Shown here: one piece after another, positions 34,445 through 45,619 of the stretch
Numbering within the stretch: position 1 is the first letter of the stretch
Layout of the letters: the number at the start of each line of letters is the position of its first letter
Program-made: the position numbers and the translations under genes
Assembly (NCBI RefSeq): GCF_024970185.1
Contig: NZ_CP103965.1
Location: forward strand, 6,591,001 to 6,655,000
Reading direction: 5' to 3'
DNA: 64,000 nucleotides
Source: Pseudomonas sp. N3-W
Lineage (GTDB): Bacteria; Pseudomonadota; Gammaproteobacteria; Pseudomonadales; Pseudomonadaceae
The notes under the pieces: generated by a model
What the model was told of the DNA's origin: nothing
What the model saw: only the letters and a program-made list of their open reading frames with translations
Database searches by the model: none

Positions 34445-35592
34445 GAGGTGGCTCCAGAGGATGAGACGGCGGCGCGAGACGTGCCCAGGCGTTTGACCAG
34501 GGCGGCGCCACGGTTGCGCATGGGCATTTCGACAAAGCGGTAGTTAAGCTCGCTCAACAGCACAATCAACGCGCCCGCCAGCAGCAGGGTCAGGATCGGG
34601 TGACCAGCCGGGTTGGGCAGTTGGGCGGCCTGCAAGCGAAAGGTAAACTCGCGCACCAGCAGATAGGCCGGGATGTGAATCAGATAAATACCGTAGGAGC
34701 GGCTGCCGACCCAGCTCATCAGGCTTTTCAGCCGCCCTGCCGGCAGCAGGTAATCACGGTTGTAAGACGCCAGCCAGACCAGCACCGCACTGAGTACGGC
34801 AATCGCGCCAATACGGTAGTTGGTGAAGGTGAAACGATCAGTGGCCATCACACTTAGCGCCAGTGCCAACACCAGCAGAACCGAAATGCCCGCCCAGGGC
34901 CGGCGTAAAAAGGTCGGCTCCCAGCGCACGTAGGATGGCTGCGCACTCCACATCGCCAGCAAGATACCCAGGGCCAGCGCGTCGGTGCGCACCACCATCA
35001 GGATCGGCGTGCGCAACGTGAATAGCTGCACTGCCACCAACGCCACCAACGCCCAGACCAGATGCTTGCGGCAAACCAGTATCAGCAGCGGAAACAGCAG
35101 GTAGAACTGCTCCTCCAGCGACAGGCTCCAGTAGACGAAACTGGTCCCGTATTCGTAGTTGTAGAAACTGTCGGCAAAGCGAAAATTGGCATATTGCGCC
35201 ACGCCTGCCAGGGTCGCCTGCCAGTTGGCGTGCAACGTGCCGAACGCCCCCGAGCGGTTGATAAACACGCAGGCGAGCAGCATCAGCGCCAGCCATAACC
35301 ACGCCGACGGCAGCAAACGAAAGACCCGCCTCAGCCAGAAGTTGCGGGTCTGCTGCCAGTATTGCTGACGGGTGCTGCACCCTTGCAACGCCGGTATCAG
35401 ACTGCGGGCAATGACAAACCCGGAGATGGCGAAAAACAGATCGACCCCCCACCAGGGTTGTCCCCAGCCGTGGATTTTTTCCAGCAACGGTACGGTATCG
35501 GTGAACAGGCTGCCTTGCAGGTGATGGAACAGCACGCCCAGCACCGCAATGCCGCGCAGCAGCTCGATGTCCATGATTCGTTTAGTGCTCAT
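34438..35592 (-). CDS. Acyltransferase 3 family membrane protein
   Basis: 384 residues with about ten hydrophobic helices. The N-terminal MDIELLRGIAVLGVLFHHLQ and WWGVDLFFAISGFVIARSL are signatures of the acyltransferase 3 (OafA/OatA) family, which transfers acyl groups across the inner membrane to surface sugars. SLSLEEQFYLLFPLL is the third family block. It overlaps the glycosyltransferase upstream by ATGA. A likely O-acetylase of the O-polysaccharide, by context. Confidence 0.88.
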   Translation of the reverse strand: MSTKRIMDIELLRGIAVLGVLFHHLQGSLFTDTVPLLEKIHGWGQPWWGVDLFFAISGFVIARSLIPALQGCSTRQQYWQQTRNFWLRRVFRLLPSAWLWLALMLLACVFINRSGAFGTLHANWQATLAGVAQYANFRFADSFYNYEYGTSFVYWSLSLEEQFYLLFPLLILVCRKHLVWALVALVAVQLFTLRTPILMVVRTDALALGILLAMWSAQPSYVRWEPTFLRRPWAGISVLLVLALALSVMATDRFTFTNYRIGAIAVLSAVLVWLASYNRDYLLPAGRLKSLMSWVGSRSYGIYLIHIPAYLLVREFTFRLQAAQLPNPAGHPILTLLLAGALIVLLSELNYRFVEMPMRNRGAALVKRLGTSRAAVSSSGATSC

Positions 35593-36893
35593 ACCTGGGG
35601 AGATTCCAAGGCTGGCTCGACGCTGGTTTCGAACAGCTGGGCGAAAAATACCTTCAAGCGCTGTTCGGTTGTGGCCTGACTGCAGAACCTTTCAAGACTC
35701 GCCACCGCGTGGGCGGACATCTGCGCATAGCGCTGAGGATCATCTTTCGCCACCTCGTAGCTGGAGCGATAGGCCGCGCATAGCGACGTCCAGTTGGTGA
35801 CGTAACGCAAGGTGCGGAAGGCCTTGCGTGGGTCGTGGGGCCAGGCGGTCAGTTCGTCTGTGGTGTCGATAATGAACGCGTTGTCGTCGTCCAGATAATC
35901 GATCATCGCCGTGGTGCGCGGCGCCACCGCCGGTTTGCCGCAGGACATGAACTCCATCAGCGGCAGGCATTGGCCTTCACCGTAGGCGGTGTTCACCACG
36001 TAACGGGTGGCTTGCACCAGACGCTCGTAATCCGCATCCGCCAAATAGCCGTAAATCAGTACGATGCGGCAGCGGTAGGACTGGTTTTTGTACAGGTGAT
36101 GAAGAATATCGGTCAGGGCTTCTTCGGCATCGTGGTGCGTCAGCTTGAACACCAGCGTGGCGTCTTCGACGTCGCGAAACGTCACGCAGAACGCGCTGAG
36201 CATGTCTTCCCAGTTCTTGCGCCCGTCGCTGGGGTTGAACACCGAAGTGTAGATCACGCCGTCGAGCACCAACTCATGTTCGCTGGGCGGGGCTTCGAAA
36301 TCGATGCCGCCCTCGGTGCGCAGATGCGCAGGGCCGAACGCCTGGAGGTCGAGCTGACGACTGTCCGCCAGCACGCCCTTGATCTTCAATTTCACCTGGT
36401 TGGCCAGCGGCTGGCGCTGCAACTGCGCGCCACGGGCGGCGAAGCGGTCCCACACCGGTGCCGGCACTGCGACAATCGGGTAGTCCGAGCCCATGGCCTC
36501 GCGCACGGCGTTGACGGTGTAGCTGGAATGAGTGATCGCCGCACCCGATGCACGCAATACGGTCCGCCAGTCATTGCGTGGCTCGCCGGCAAATGGCTCG
36601 TTGGGGATGGTGCTGAATTCCCAGGCAAACACCGGCAGGGTCGGGCAGGAAAAATGCACAGGGGTGTGATGGGGCGGCGAGAACGACAGGAACACACAGT
36701 CTTCGCCACGGGACAGGCAATCCTGGTACAGGGCATCCACTTCAGTCTGCGGATCACTGACTTCCATCACCCGCCCCAGCCGCTCCAGCACCGGCCGGTA
36801 TTCCTTGAGCACGAAGTAATAGCTGTACTCCGAACGCCCGAGATTCTGCGCGATGTTGCGCTGGTTGGTTTGCGAATGAACGATGATCAGCAT
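35589..36893 (-). CDS. GT4-like glycosyltransferase, paralogue of the next gene
   Basis: 434 residues. The N-terminal NIAQNLGRSEYSYYFVLKEY and RPVLERLGRVMEV are nearly repeated in the adjacent protein (ISQSLGRPEYSYYFVLKAY). The GT-B C-terminal half has the E-x7-E motif in GEGQCLPLMEFMSCGKP. These two genes are a tandem duplication. The enzyme probably adds a sugar to the D-rhamnan or its end. It overlaps the acyltransferase gene by ATGA and the upstream glycosyltransferase by 7 bases. Confidence 0.85.
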   Translation of the reverse strand: MLIIVHSQTNQRNIAQNLGRSEYSYYFVLKEYRPVLERLGRVMEVSDPQTEVDALYQDCLSRGEDCVFLSFSPPHHTPVHFSCPTLPVFAWEFSTIPNEPFAGEPRNDWRTVLRASGAAITHSSYTVNAVREAMGSDYPIVAVPAPVWDRFAARGAQLQRQPLANQVKLKIKGVLADSRQLDLQAFGPAHLRTEGGIDFEAPPSEHELVLDGVIYTSVFNPSDGRKNWEDMLSAFCVTFRDVEDATLVFKLTHHDAEEALTDILHHLYKNQSYRCRIVLIYGYLADADYERLVQATRYVVNTAYGEGQCLPLMEFMSCGKPAVAPRTTAMIDYLDDDNAFIIDTTDELTAWPHDPRKAFRTLRYVTNWTSLCAAYRSSYEVAKDDPQRYAQMSAHAVASLERFCSQATTEQRLKVFFAQLFETSVEPALESPQV

Positions 36894-38452
36894 GAGGCGT
36901 TATCCGTCACGGCGACAGGCATCGGGGCCTGTGGCGCCAGCCCGAAAAAGTCCGACAACCGTTGTTGCACCGGGGCGAACGCGCAGTAGTCGTGCATGCG
37001 CTCGATAGCGGCGCGGGACATACGTTGATAGTCCTGCGGTCGCTCCTTGGCCATGCGGTAACTGTTTTCGTAAGCGGCTTTCAATGAGCCCCAGTCCGGG
37101 CGATAACGCAGGGTGCGGTAGATGATGCGGGTGTCCTGAGGCCAGATGGTCAGCTCTTCGCTGGACTTGACCACGAACGCTACGTCCTCGTCGATATAGT
37201 CTTCCATCGCCGTGTGATTCGGCGCGATCACCGGTTTGCCGCTGGCCATGAACTCCATCAGTGGCAGGCACAGGCCCTCGCAACGGGACGCGTTGACGTA
37301 AAAGCTGGCGGCTTCGTAGAGCCGGGCGTATTGCGGGTCGTCGAGATAGCCGTGCATCACTACCACGCGACAGGCGAACGGCGACAGCTGCGCCAGCAAG
37401 GTCATCAATTCGGTGTAGTAGGAGGACAGATCGCTCTGGGTAATCTTCAGTATCAGCGTGGCGTCGGCGGTTTCGCGAAAGGCCCAGCAGAAAGCGCTGA
37501 TCAGTCGATGCCAGTTCTTGCGACCATCAAGGGGGTTGAACACGGTGACGTAGACCACGCCGTCAACCTGTGTTTCCACCCGGGCTGTAGTGTCCGGCAG
37601 ATCCAGCGGCACGGGTTCGGGCACTACCACCGGCAACGGGCTGGCGATGGCTGGCAGGTAACCGGCCAATCGCTCACGAGCCGCCTCTGAAAACAGATCG
37701 TGAACCCCTTCCCAATACCACAGCTTCAAAAAATGCGTGCGATGCACCGGCTCCGGTTGCGCCTTGCCCAGATCCAGCGCCCACATCCGCAGGTAATGCC
37801 TGGCAATCACGAAGCGGCGTTTGAGTGTCAGCGGTGGGGGGCGCAGCGCCTCGATCTCGGCCAGTTGCTCGGCCGTCAGCGGCTTGGGCAGCAAGTCATC
37901 GGCAGATAGCCCGAGCAGGCGGCTGTCGAAAATGCAGCCTTTGATGTCCAGGGTCGAGCCCGGATTGATCGGGGCGCTGGTGTGGCGGCTACGAATGTCG
38001 GCGAAGTTTTCCCACAACGGAGTGGGCAATACCAACACCGGAAATGCTTCGCCCATGGCCCGGCGAATCGCTCGGGCAGTGTGGCTGGAAAGCGTGATGA
38101 CACGCCCTTGGCGCGCCAGCATTTGTGTCCAGTCTTGCCTCGGGTCGTCGTCACGCTGTTCGTTGGGGATTGAATCAAACTCCCACGCCACCACGCAGAT
38201 CGTCGGGCACTCAAGATCATCGGGGGTTTTCTGCGGCGGCGTGAAGGACAGGAACAGGCAGTCTTCGCCAGCGGCGTGCAATTGCCGATAAAGAGGATCA
38301 ACCTCGGCGGTAGCCGCCACCACATGCACCCGCCCAAGGCTTTCAAGCACCGGGCGATAGGCCTTGAGCACGAAGTAATAGCTATATTCCGGGCGGCCAA
38401 GGCTCTGGCTGATGGAGCTGTCGTTAACGTCCGAGTAAAGAATGAAATTCAT
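36887..38452 (-). CDS. GT4-like glycosyltransferase, paralogue of the previous gene
   Basis: 521 residues from the ATG at 38452 (MNFILYSDVNDSSISQSLGR); a longer frame to 38473 has no support. It shares the YSYYFVLK.YRPVLE.LGRV N-terminus and the C-terminal CEGLCLPLMEFMASGKP (E-x7-E) with its neighbour, but has an extra central insertion of roughly 90 residues (around 170-270). First gene of the leftward modification operon; its promoter lies in the gap shared with rmd. Confidence 0.85.
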   Translation of the reverse strand: MNFILYSDVNDSSISQSLGRPEYSYYFVLKAYRPVLESLGRVHVVAATAEVDPLYRQLHAAGEDCLFLSFTPPQKTPDDLECPTICVVAWEFDSIPNEQRDDDPRQDWTQMLARQGRVITLSSHTARAIRRAMGEAFPVLVLPTPLWENFADIRSRHTSAPINPGSTLDIKGCIFDSRLLGLSADDLLPKPLTAEQLAEIEALRPPPLTLKRRFVIARHYLRMWALDLGKAQPEPVHRTHFLKLWYWEGVHDLFSEAARERLAGYLPAIASPLPVVVPEPVPLDLPDTTARVETQVDGVVYVTVFNPLDGRKNWHRLISAFCWAFRETADATLILKITQSDLSSYYTELMTLLAQLSPFACRVVVMHGYLDDPQYARLYEAASFYVNASRCEGLCLPLMEFMASGKPVIAPNHTAMEDYIDEDVAFVVKSSEELTIWPQDTRIIYRTLRYRPDWGSLKAAYENSYRMAKERPQDYQRMSRAAIERMHDYCAFAPVQQRLSDFFGLAPQAPMPVAVTDNASC

Positions 38453-38473
38453 GGCATCCCACGATGAAACCAC

Positions 38474-38878
38474 CGTCCCGGCGGCTCCACTCTATGACGG
38501 CAAAGCCATGGTTCGAGTCGACGTCTGTCGTGCTCCTCCATCGTCTTCTTGCCCGTCTACGTTCTTGTTTTAATGGTCAGTTTCGCGGGGTTACAAAACA
38601 CCCCGGCCGAACCCTGGGTAATCGTGACGAGGGGCATTCTAAACACATCCGTCGAGGATTCGTGAACCGCCCGGCGAGAATAAATCAAGCTAAGCTGACG
38701 AGAACTGACCGGTCACGGTGGGACCTGTTGAAATTGCTGCGCAATTGGCACAGATTGGCAACCAAATAACTACAACAACGACTTCGCCTGCTTTCCTGCT
38801 GATAATTAATCGGTCTGACAGACACGCTCGAAAAGCCTGTGGGGAAATGGCAGAAGTTTATGACCAAGGGGCTGCTGT
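38474..38878. promoter_or_regulatory. Divergent promoter region of the O-antigen operons
   Basis: 405 bases between the leftward glycosyltransferase operon and rmd. No convincing gene: a 101-codon frame at 38464-38769 has basic, low-complexity composition and no ribosome site. I see no JUMPStart/ops element (GGCGGTAG). Promoters for both operons must lie here but I cannot place -35/-10 boxes with confidence. Confidence 0.5.
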
Positions 38879-40761
<1,883 letters not shown>

Positions 40762-40764
40762 GTC

Positions 40765-42207
40765 ATGCTCATTCCAGTGATTCTGTCCGGCGGTGCCGGT
40801 ACTCGCTTGTGGCCGGTGTCCCGTGAAGGCCACCCCAAGCCGTTCATGACCCTGCCCGACGGGCAGTCGTTGCTGGGCAAGACCTACCGGCGTGCGGCCG
40901 GCCTGCTCGATGGGTGGGGCGATATCGTCACCGTGACCAACCGCGACTACTACTTCCAGAGCAAGGATCACTATCAGGACGCCCAGTTGAGTCGCCATCG
41001 CGGGCACTTTCTGCTGGAGCCTACGGGGCGTAATACCGCCCCGGCCATCGCTGCGGCGGCCCTCTCCCTGCAAGCCCTGCATGGCGACGAAGCGATCATG
41101 GTGGTGATGCCCGCCGACCATCTGATCGTCAACGTGGCGGCGTTGCAAAGCGCAGTCGAGCACGCCGTGGCGCTGGCCAAAGACGGTTTTCTGGTGACCT
41201 TCGGTGTGCTGCCGACCGCTCCGGAAACCGGCTTTGGCTATATCGAAACCGGCGCTGCGCTGGATGACAAGGGCGCCGCCAGGGTGCAGCGATTCGTCGA
41301 AAAACCGGATTTGCAAACCGCTACGCATTATCTGGAAAGCGGCAACTTCCTGTGGAACTCGGGCATGTTCTGCTTCTCGGTGGGAACCATGCTGGCGCAA
41401 TTGCAGCTTCACGCCGCCGAGTTGCTGGAACAGACCCGCGCCTGCATGGCGGTCAGTGCGCCCGTGGAAACCGGTGGTTGCCTGCAACAGGAACTGTGCC
41501 CGGTGCTGTTTGCCGGGATCACCGACATTTCCATCGACTACGCCCTGATGGAACGCTCAGACAAAGTGGTCGTGGTGCCTGCCGGTTTTGACTGGAGCGA
41601 CATTGGCTCCTGGGGTGCCGTCGCGGCACTGGTGCCCGCAGATGCACAACATAACCGCGCCAGCGGTGAAGCGGTATTCATCGACAGCCACCACAACTTC
41701 GTCCAGAGCGAAGACCGGCTGATCGCCACCGTCGGTGTGGATAACCTGATCATCATCGATACGGCCGACGCCGTGCTGGTGGCCCATGCCGACCGCACCC
41801 AGGATGTAAGGCGGGTGGCCAAACAGCTCAAGGACAAACAGCACGAAGCCTATCGTCTGCACCGTACTGTCAGTCGCCCCTGGGGCACTTACACCGTGCT
41901 GGAGGAAGGCCCACGCTTCAAGATCAAGCGCATCGTGGTCAAGCCCGGCGGCAAATTGTCACTGCAAATGCACCACCACCGTAATGAACACTGGGTAGTG
42001 GTCGAAGGCATGGCCAAGGTCACCAACAACGGCACCGGCACGCATCTGGTGGCCAAGAACGAATCGACATTCATTGCCGCCGGGCACAAGCATCGCCTGG
42101 AAAACCCCGGCGTGATCGACCTGGTGATCATTGAAGTGCAAAGCGGCGAATACCTGGGAGAGGACGACATCGTCCGTTTCGAAGACCATTACGGCAGGAC
42201 GGTTTGA
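40765..42207 (+). CDS. wbpW: Mannose-1-phosphate guanylyltransferase / mannose-6-phosphate isomerase
   Basis: 480 residues, bifunctional type II PMI-GMP. N-terminal nucleotidyltransferase ILSGGAGTRLWPVSREGHPK and FVEKPD; C-terminal cupin isomerase RPWGTYTVLEEGPRFKIKRI and LSLQMHHHRNEHWVVVEG with the metal His residues. It supplies GDP-mannose from fructose-6-phosphate via mannose phosphates. Same position as P. aeruginosa wbpW (PA5452). Followed directly by wzm. Confidence 0.92.
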   Translation: MLIPVILSGGAGTRLWPVSREGHPKPFMTLPDGQSLLGKTYRRAAGLLDGWGDIVTVTNRDYYFQSKDHYQDAQLSRHRGHFLLEPTGRNTAPAIAAAALSLQALHGDEAIMVVMPADHLIVNVAALQSAVEHAVALAKDGFLVTFGVLPTAPETGFGYIETGAALDDKGAARVQRFVEKPDLQTATHYLESGNFLWNSGMFCFSVGTMLAQLQLHAAELLEQTRACMAVSAPVETGGCLQQELCPVLFAGITDISIDYALMERSDKVVVVPAGFDWSDIGSWGAVAALVPADAQHNRASGEAVFIDSHHNFVQSEDRLIATVGVDNLIIIDTADAVLVAHADRTQDVRRVAKQLKDKQHEAYRLHRTVSRPWGTYTVLEEGPRFKIKRIVVKPGGKLSLQMHHHRNEHWVVVEGMAKVTNNGTGTHLVAKNESTFIAAGHKHRLENPGVIDLVIIEVQSGEYLGEDDIVRFEDHYGRTV

Positions 42208-43005
42208 ATGCTGCTTTCTCTGTACCGCTCGTTGCACAACTATCGCGGCTTCATCCTCGGTAGCGTGCAGCGAGAGTTTCAAGCGCGGTATCGCAATTCA
42301 CTGTTCGGGGCCTTGTGGCCCGTGCTCAATCCGCTGTCGATGATCATCGTCTACACCGTGATTTTTTCCCACATCATGCGCGCCCGCCTGCCAGGGGTAG
42401 ACGACAGCATGGCCTACAGCGTTTATCTGTGCGCCGGTCTGCTGGCCTGGGGGCTGTTTACCGAAATCACATTGCGCAGCCAGAACATGTTTCTGGAAAA
42501 CGCCAACCTGCTGAAGAAAATCAGCTTCCCGAGGATCTGCCTGCCAGTGATCGTGCTGATCAACGCCAGCATCAACTTCGCGATCATCATCGGTCTGTTC
42601 CTGGGGTTTCTGCTGATCACCGGACGTTGGCCGGGCATGGTGTTGCTGGCGCTGATTCCACTGATAGCGTTGCAAATGATGTTCTGCGCCGGGTTGGGGA
42701 TGATCCTCGGCGTGTTGAACGTGTTCTTCCGCGATGTCGGCCAGCTCTTCGGCATCTGCCTGCAATTCTGGTTCTGGCTGACGCCGATCGTGTACCCGAT
42801 GAGCATCCTGCCGGAGTGGGTGCAACGTCTGCTGCAACTCAATCCCCTGACCAACCTGATCACCAGCTATCAGAACCTGTTCGTTTACGGCCAATGGCCG
42901 GTATGGAGTTCGCTGTTGCCGATTTTCATCAGCGCCCTGGTGTTCTGTCTGATCGGGCTGCGGTTGTTTCGCCAGCGAGTCGGCGAAATGGTGGATGAAC
43001 TCTGA
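42208..43005 (+). CDS. wzm: O-antigen ABC exporter permease
   Basis: 265 residues, about six membrane helices, ABC-2 type. Landmarks: REFQARYRNSLFGALWPVLN at the N-terminus and FWFWLTPIVYPMSILPEWVQ near residue 190. With Wzt it moves the completed lipid-linked D-rhamnan across the inner membrane. Its ATG follows the wbpW stop directly, and it overlaps wzt by one base. Confidence 0.93.
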   Translation: MLLSLYRSLHNYRGFILGSVQREFQARYRNSLFGALWPVLNPLSMIIVYTVIFSHIMRARLPGVDDSMAYSVYLCAGLLAWGLFTEITLRSQNMFLENANLLKKISFPRICLPVIVLINASINFAIIIGLFLGFLLITGRWPGMVLLALIPLIALQMMFCAGLGMILGVLNVFFRDVGQLFGICLQFWFWLTPIVYPMSILPEWVQRLLQLNPLTNLITSYQNLFVYGQWPVWSSLLPIFISALVFCLIGLRLFRQRVGEMVDEL

Positions 43006-44255
43006 TGGGGCATATTCGCGTAACCGGCCTGAGCAAGGCCTACAAACAATACCCGACCCGCTGGAGCCGACTGGCCGAGTGGCTGATCCCGTTTTCCCCC
43101 ATTCGCCACCGTCAGCACTGGGTGCTGCAAGACGTCGAATTCGAGATAGCGCCCGGCGAAGCGGTGGGCATCGTCGGCGCCAATGGTGCCGGTAAAAGCA
43201 CCTTGCTGAAGATGATTACCGGCACCACCCAGCCAACGAGTGGCAAGATCGAACTTGAGGGCCGCGTGGCTGCCTTGCTGGAGCTGGGCATGGGCTTTCA
43301 CCCGGACTTTACCGGCCGCCAGAACGCATTCATGGCCGGCCAACTGCTAGGCATGCAGGTCAGCGAGATCGAAGCGCTGATGCCGGATATCGAACATTTC
43401 GCGGAAATCGGCGAAGCCATCGACCACCCGGTCCGCACGTATTCAAGCGGCATGCAGATGCGCCTGGCCTTCAGCGTCGCCACTGCCCGGCGTCCGGATA
43501 TTCTGATCGTCGACGAGGCGCTCTCCGTGGGCGATGCCTATTTCCAGCACAAAAGCTTCGAACGCATTCGCAGCTTCCGCAAAGCTGGCACCACCCTGCT
43601 GATCGTGTCCCACGACCGCTCGGCGATCCAGTCGATTTGCGATTCGGCGATCCTGCTCAAGGACGGCCGCATGGCCATGCATGGCACACCCGAAGCGGTC
43701 CTGGACTATTACAACGCCCTGATGGCCGAACGTGAAGGCCAGATCGTACGCCAGGAAATGCTCGCGGGTGGCGAAGTGCAAACCGTTTCAGGCACCGGTG
43801 AAGCCGGCATTCTCAGCGTGCGTCTGCTGGACGAAAATGATCGCTCCATCGACGCTGCCGAAGTCGGCCAGCCAGTAGTGCTGGAAGTGCAGGTCGAAGT
43901 CCGTCAGGACATCGAACGGCTGGTGCTCGGTTTCATCCTCAAGGACCGCCTGGGTCAGATGATGTACGGCATCAACACCCATCGCCAACAAATGGCCCTG
44001 ACCGACCTGCAGGCCGGAGAACGATTCACCTACCGCTTTGCCTTCATCATGGGCTTGGGCAAAGGCAACTACTCCGTGTCTCTGAGCCTGTCGCGACTGG
44101 ACTCGCATCTGGACCGCAACTTCGAATGGCGCGACTACGGCCTGGTGTTCCACGTCATCAACAACCGGCAGGAAGACTTTGTCGGCTGCTCGTGGCTGGC
44201 GGCGAAAACCACCATCACCCGCGTCGGCTCGACTGTTGAGGAGCATTCGCCATGA
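43005..44255 (+). CDS. wzt: O-antigen ABC exporter ATPase with carbohydrate-binding domain
   Basis: 416 residues. ABC ATPase about 1-240: Walker [28 protein letters not shown], signature TYSSGMQMRLAFSVA, Walker B ILIVDEALSVGD. Residues 265-410 are a Wzt C-terminal beta-sandwich that recognises the chain end (VLLEVQVEV-type strands, MMYGINTHRQQMALTDLQAG). That domain ties export to a terminal modification of the polymer, in line with the methyltransferase in the divergent operon. Overlaps wbpX by ATGA. Confidence 0.92.
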   Translation: MGHIRVTGLSKAYKQYPTRWSRLAEWLIPFSPIRHRQHWVLQDVEFEIAPGEAVGIVGANGAGKSTLLKMITGTTQPTSGKIELEGRVAALLELGMGFHPDFTGRQNAFMAGQLLGMQVSEIEALMPDIEHFAEIGEAIDHPVRTYSSGMQMRLAFSVATARRPDILIVDEALSVGDAYFQHKSFERIRSFRKAGTTLLIVSHDRSAIQSICDSAILLKDGRMAMHGTPEAVLDYYNALMAEREGQIVRQEMLAGGEVQTVSGTGEAGILSVRLLDENDRSIDAAEVGQPVVLEVQVEVRQDIERLVLGFILKDRLGQMMYGINTHRQQMALTDLQAGERFTYRFAFIMGLGKGNYSVSLSLSRLDSHLDRNFEWRDYGLVFHVINNRQEDFVGCSWLAAKTTITRVGSTVEEHSP

Positions 44256-45619
44256 CCCGTCTTTTGGTGGAGTGCACCCACGTATTCCTGCACCCGAAAG
44301 TCAACTCGGGCATCCAGCGAGTCGTGCGCAACGTCGTCAACCAATTGCCGCCCAGCGTGGACGGGGTTGAATGCATACCGGTGGTGATGCTCAAGGGCAA
44401 GCTGCACCGTGTACTGCAACTGGGGCCGTTGAACATCCCGTTTTTCGACACATTGATGACCTTCGCAGGTCGCCTGCAACGGCTGGCCCATCGTTTCTGG
44501 CAATGGCACCAGCGTCTCGATAAACGCTACACGTCACGCTGGGTCCGACGCTGTCTGTACGTCGCCTACCGCTTCACCGCGCTGGCCTGTTTCAGCGTGC
44601 CACTGCGCCTGATCGATCAGGTCAATCAATATCAGTTACCCAAGCGCTGCACGCCGTTGCAGCACCAGCCTGGGGATCAACTGGTGCTGCTCGACTCCTC
44701 CTGGCACGCCGATTTTTTCCCGGCCGCCGAACAACTCAAGCGCGAAGGCGTGGGCATCGTCTCGGTGATCTATGACCTGATTCCCGTGACCCACCCGCAG
44801 TTTTACGACACACGGCTGGCGCAGGTTTTCAATGATTGGTTCGACTGGATCGTCAATACCGCTGATGGCTACGTGGCGATTTCCGCAACGGTGCGGGATC
44901 AGGTGCGAGAGGAAATTGAGCGCCGCCTCGGCCCGGTCAAAACCGAGGAACGGTGGTTCGACTATTTTCATCTCGGCTCTGAACTGGACCTGAGCGAAGC
45001 CAGTGCAGCGGTAGAACCGCGCCTCGCACGATTATTCGAAACCACCGAGCCGGTGTTCCTGATGGTCAGCACCATCGAGCCCCGGAAAAACCACGGCTAC
45101 CTGCTGGACGCCTTCGAACGGGCCTGGGCCGCAGGCTCCAGGGCCAGGCTCTGCATCGCCGGACGTATCGGCTGGAAGTGCGAGGCCCTGCTCGCCCGAG
45201 TCCGTGCGCATCCGCAACTGAACAAACAGCTGTTCATGTTCAATGACCTGAGCGACACAAGCCTCGAACACGCCTATTCCAACGCCAGCGTGCTGGTGTT
45301 CCCCTCACACGTCGAGGGCTTCGGCCTGCCGCTGGTGGAAGCCATGCAGCGTGGCTTGCCGGCGATGGGCAGCGACATTGCGGTGTTCCGCGAAATCGGC
45401 GGCGAGTTCATGGCCTACTTCGATCTGAACACACCGCAAAGCCTGGCCGATCTGGTCGGCAATTTTGAACGCAGTGGCCTATTCCCCGCCAGCCGTGACG
45501 TGAAGGACTGGCGCTGGATCGGCTGGCGCGGAGCCAGTGCGCAACTGGCCGAACGCACGCTGCGCAATCTGCAACCAGCGCCGGTCGTGCAAGAGAGGCA
45601 ACATGCAGATTGCCCTTAA
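44252..45619 (+). CDS. wbpX: D-rhamnan glycosyltransferase (WbpX-like)
   Basis: 455 residues, GT-B fold. N-terminal VECTHVFLHPKVNSGIQRVV is the WbpX opening; C-terminal SNASVLVFPSHVEGFGLPLV with E-x7-E (VEGFGLPLVE) is the GT4 donor site. Position and order match P. aeruginosa wbpX (PA5449), one of the three rhamnosyltransferases of the common antigen. It overlaps wbpY by 17 bases. Confidence 0.9.
   Translation: MTRLLVECTHVFLHPKVNSGIQRVVRNVVNQLPPSVDGVECIPVVMLKGKLHRVLQLGPLNIPFFDTLMTFAGRLQRLAHRFWQWHQRLDKRYTSRWVRRCLYVAYRFTALACFSVPLRLIDQVNQYQLPKRCTPLQHQPGDQLVLLDSSWHADFFPAAEQLKREGVGIVSVIYDLIPVTHPQFYDTRLAQVFNDWFDWIVNTADGYVAISATVRDQVREEIERRLGPVKTEERWFDYFHLGSELDLSEASAAVEPRLARLFETTEPVFLMVSTIEPRKNHGYLLDAFERAWAAGSRARLCIAGRIGWKCEALLARVRAHPQLNKQLFMFNDLSDTSLEHAYSNASVLVFPSHVEGFGLPLVEAMQRGLPAMGSDIAVFREIGGEFMAYFDLNTPQSLADLVGNFERSGLFPASRDVKDWRWIGWRGASAQLAERTLRNLQPAPVVQERQHADCP

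Noticed and set aside
38464..38769. 101-codon frame in the divergent O-antigen promoter gap
   Set aside because: No ribosome site, basic low-complexity composition and no resemblance to any family; it also overlaps the start of the leftward gene.
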